Shown here: piece by piece, positions 51,761 to 53,532 of the stretch
Position numbering within the stretch: position 1 is the first letter of the stretch
How the letters are laid out: every line of letters starts with the position of its first letter
Assembly: GCA_905221605.1 (NCBI GenBank)
Contig: CAJNDS010000029.1
Location: forward strand, 197,501 to 251,032
Source of the DNA: Symbiodinium natans
Taxonomy: Eukaryota > Sar > Dinophyceae > Suessiales > Symbiodiniaceae
Length of the DNA stretch: 53,532 bases
Direction of reading: 5' to 3'
Program-made: the position numbers and the translations under genes
Notes under the pieces: model-generated
Database searches by the model: none
Told to the model about the DNA's origin: nothing
Seen by the model: the letters and a program-made list of their open reading frames with translations, nothing else

Positions 51761-53330
51761 AATCATTTTTCTTTTCAAGATCTATTATTGACATAAGGTA
51801 ATTTCGGGAGATTCAAATATTGATTATTTCATGAGATGGGGGATGATATATATATATATAGACATATCTCAATGGCGAAAAGGATTTTGTCGAGGATATC
51901 ACTTTTCATATGATTCGATTATCAAATAAAAAATGGGATCAACCATCGAATTCTTATTCAACAATCGCCTAATGAGATCGGGTCCTCGTAAGAATCATTA
52001 TTCATAAATTCAAGATCGAAATATTCGATAATTCTTCCTAATGATATAGGCGAGACAAAATCTCTGAATAGATAATTCCATTAATCCTAATAGATTATAT
52101 GTCCCGACGATGCAGAGATCAAGATATTCGGTACAAGCGGTATCTGCGTCCAAAAGCACCAAGACACAAGAGACGTCTGCTCTGACAATTATAATTTATT
52201 AACCCATAAAAGAATTCTACAAATTTATTAGTTTATGATAATTATCCTATCCATTCGATGCCTTGAAGAATATGAAGAAATAGAATATTTTTAAATATCA
52301 TTTCTATTTATTTTATAAGAAAAATATTTTTTTCGTATCATAATTAAAAAAAAAGAATATTTTTCATTTATTCACGAAATTTGTGGAAGAAATAAGACTT
52401 TTAAATTTGTATATGAATATAAGATTTTTTTCTAATCATTATATCCCCGAATATTCTTATATAATCAAATAAAGTAATAAAGAAGAAAAAGAAGATAATC
52501 ATTAGATAAAACTAATTCTATGAAAGAATCAATTTTTAATAAGAAAAAAAGATTCGTTGAACAATTTTATCAAATATATCTTTGAAAATATGAAAATTCC
52601 CTTGAAGATCTTTATAAAAAATCTTTATAATAAATCTTCTGAGATCATTTTTCCCAATAAGTTCCTAATTGATCTTATGAAGAAATAAGATTTGATTCAA
52701 TTCCCCCCCCAATGAATCTTATGAAACAAAAATATAATGATTGATTACTTTTAATATCATTCTTATATGATCTTAGGAAGAAGAGTTTTTTAGTGAATCT
52801 TTCAATAATCTCATGAAGATATAAGATATTTTAATATTTTCAATAAATCTTATGAAACAATCTGAAGAATATTCCATCCAAAAGGATTTGTTGTAGTGTC
52901 CTTCCCGATAGGTCCTATGAAGAGATAAGATTTATTCAATATCCTATTCAAATGATATTTCTATCCAAAAATACTAATTGAAAAAGACATCCGGGAAATG
53001 AATAATCTCGATAGAACCGATGATAAACCTCATAATTAAAATACATAATCTAGAAACCTCGATATTCAAACGAATAAATCAAATTTCAATAATACAAGAA
53101 ATTTCGGTCCCCAAAAAGACCAATTAAAATAAAAAGATCAAGTAATGATCATACGAAATAATTCTAAGGCTATCGAGAGGAATATATGTATATATATTCC
53201 CAAAAGAATCATATCAAGAAATAAGATCCATTATGATATTCATTTGTCTTCTTGAAGAAATAAGACGAATTTCAATATCCTATCCAATTTATCTGGAGCG
53301 AGGATTTTTTTTGTCAATTTTTATTTTTTT

Positions 53331-53532
53331 TTTGTGATTTTTTTGTTTTTCCTTGCTTGTCTTTTGGTTTTCTGAACATGCCCTCTGGTTCTGCCTATCC
53401 TCCTCCTCTGGTTGGAATTCTTTTCTGTGTGTTTTCCTGGTTTTCTTGGTGAATTTTGCTGGTTTTCAGCTTCCGCAGGCTCCTCAGCGGTACCGCATGT
53501 CCGGAACCTGACCACATCTAATGACCCTTGGG
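53331..53532. other. Return to normal composition; possible exon
   Basis: After a T-rich tract, pieces PSGSAYPPPLVGILF and LPQAPQRYRMSGT are seen on the + strand, the second after TTTTCAG. They are too short to name, and the window ends here. Confidence 0.3.

Larger units (their letters stand above)
47484..53330. other. AT-rich island without a recognised gene
   Basis: Base composition shifts sharply: A/T-rich words, ATAT, GGATCC/GATC-rich strings and frequent stops in all frames, most extreme at 51-53.3 kb. It includes duplicated blocks (R3), R1 copies and a degenerate array of about 44-base units. Short opposite-strand frames at 49553-49847 and 49801-50034 lie in a less AT-rich patch, and one reads EIIAQPSAKEGNRRQKDYLR. 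They carry no known motif. Composition returns to that before the island after about 53330. Origin unknown: repeat-rich nuclear DNA, organelle-derived or foreign insert. Confidence 0.7.

Overview
The window looks like nuclear DNA of a dinoflagellate, most likely a symbiodiniacean-type genome. This is inferred from gene style, not from a database match. Three signs support it. Genes are chopped into short exons, many with GC donors (some GA-like) and ambiguous AG|G boundaries, and some introns are only 56-76 bases long. Every gene I can support lies on the + strand, as in dinoflagellate one-way gene arrays. Cold-shock-domain exons are abundant. I see no rRNA, tRNA or CRISPR array.

Layout. 0.4-1.7 kb: exons of a coiled-coil protein. 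2.66-6.57 kb: a DnaJ / enoyl-reductase-like / alpha-beta-hydrolase-like fusion whose first 505 codons are intronless. 8.1-11.05 kb: exons of one or two unrecognised genes. 11.9-13.7 kb: an Arg/Asp/Lys/Ser-rich gene. 14.72-14.86 kb: a fold-back element. 15.7-18.7 kb: small unrecognised genes. 18.93-19.99 kb: an intronless SpoU-type RNA methyltransferase. 21.2-25.06 kb: scattered exons, including a zinc-ribbon-like one. 27.5-29.4 kb: a Gln-rich coiled-coil gene that can be followed exon by exon.

30.97-40.2 kb is the most coherent part: at least four cold-shock domains (CSDs), each split over several exons, on both sides of a complete DEAD-box RNA helicase. CSD proteins and DEAD-box helicases both remodel RNA, so this reads as an RNA-chaperone neighbourhood. 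CSD A can be rebuilt from its ATG through five exons, and the intron after the Gly-Lys pair recurs in three domains.

41.0-44.5 kb: another coiled-coil gene and an unrecognised gene whose last exon runs into repeats. 44.6-47.48 kb: repeats, including a 1.12-kb tandem duplication carrying 17-base palindromes and a GGT-rich minisatellite. 47.5-53.33 kb: a strongly AT-rich, apparently gene-free island of duplicated blocks and a degenerate array of about 44-base units. The last 200 bases return to the composition seen before the island. One repeat family occurs both before and inside the island, which argues that it is not simply an assembly chimera.

Exon limits come from reading frames and splice-like AG|G boundaries alone. 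Only the DnaJ/reductase ORF, the helicase, the SpoU methylase and the CSD exons are recognised with confidence.
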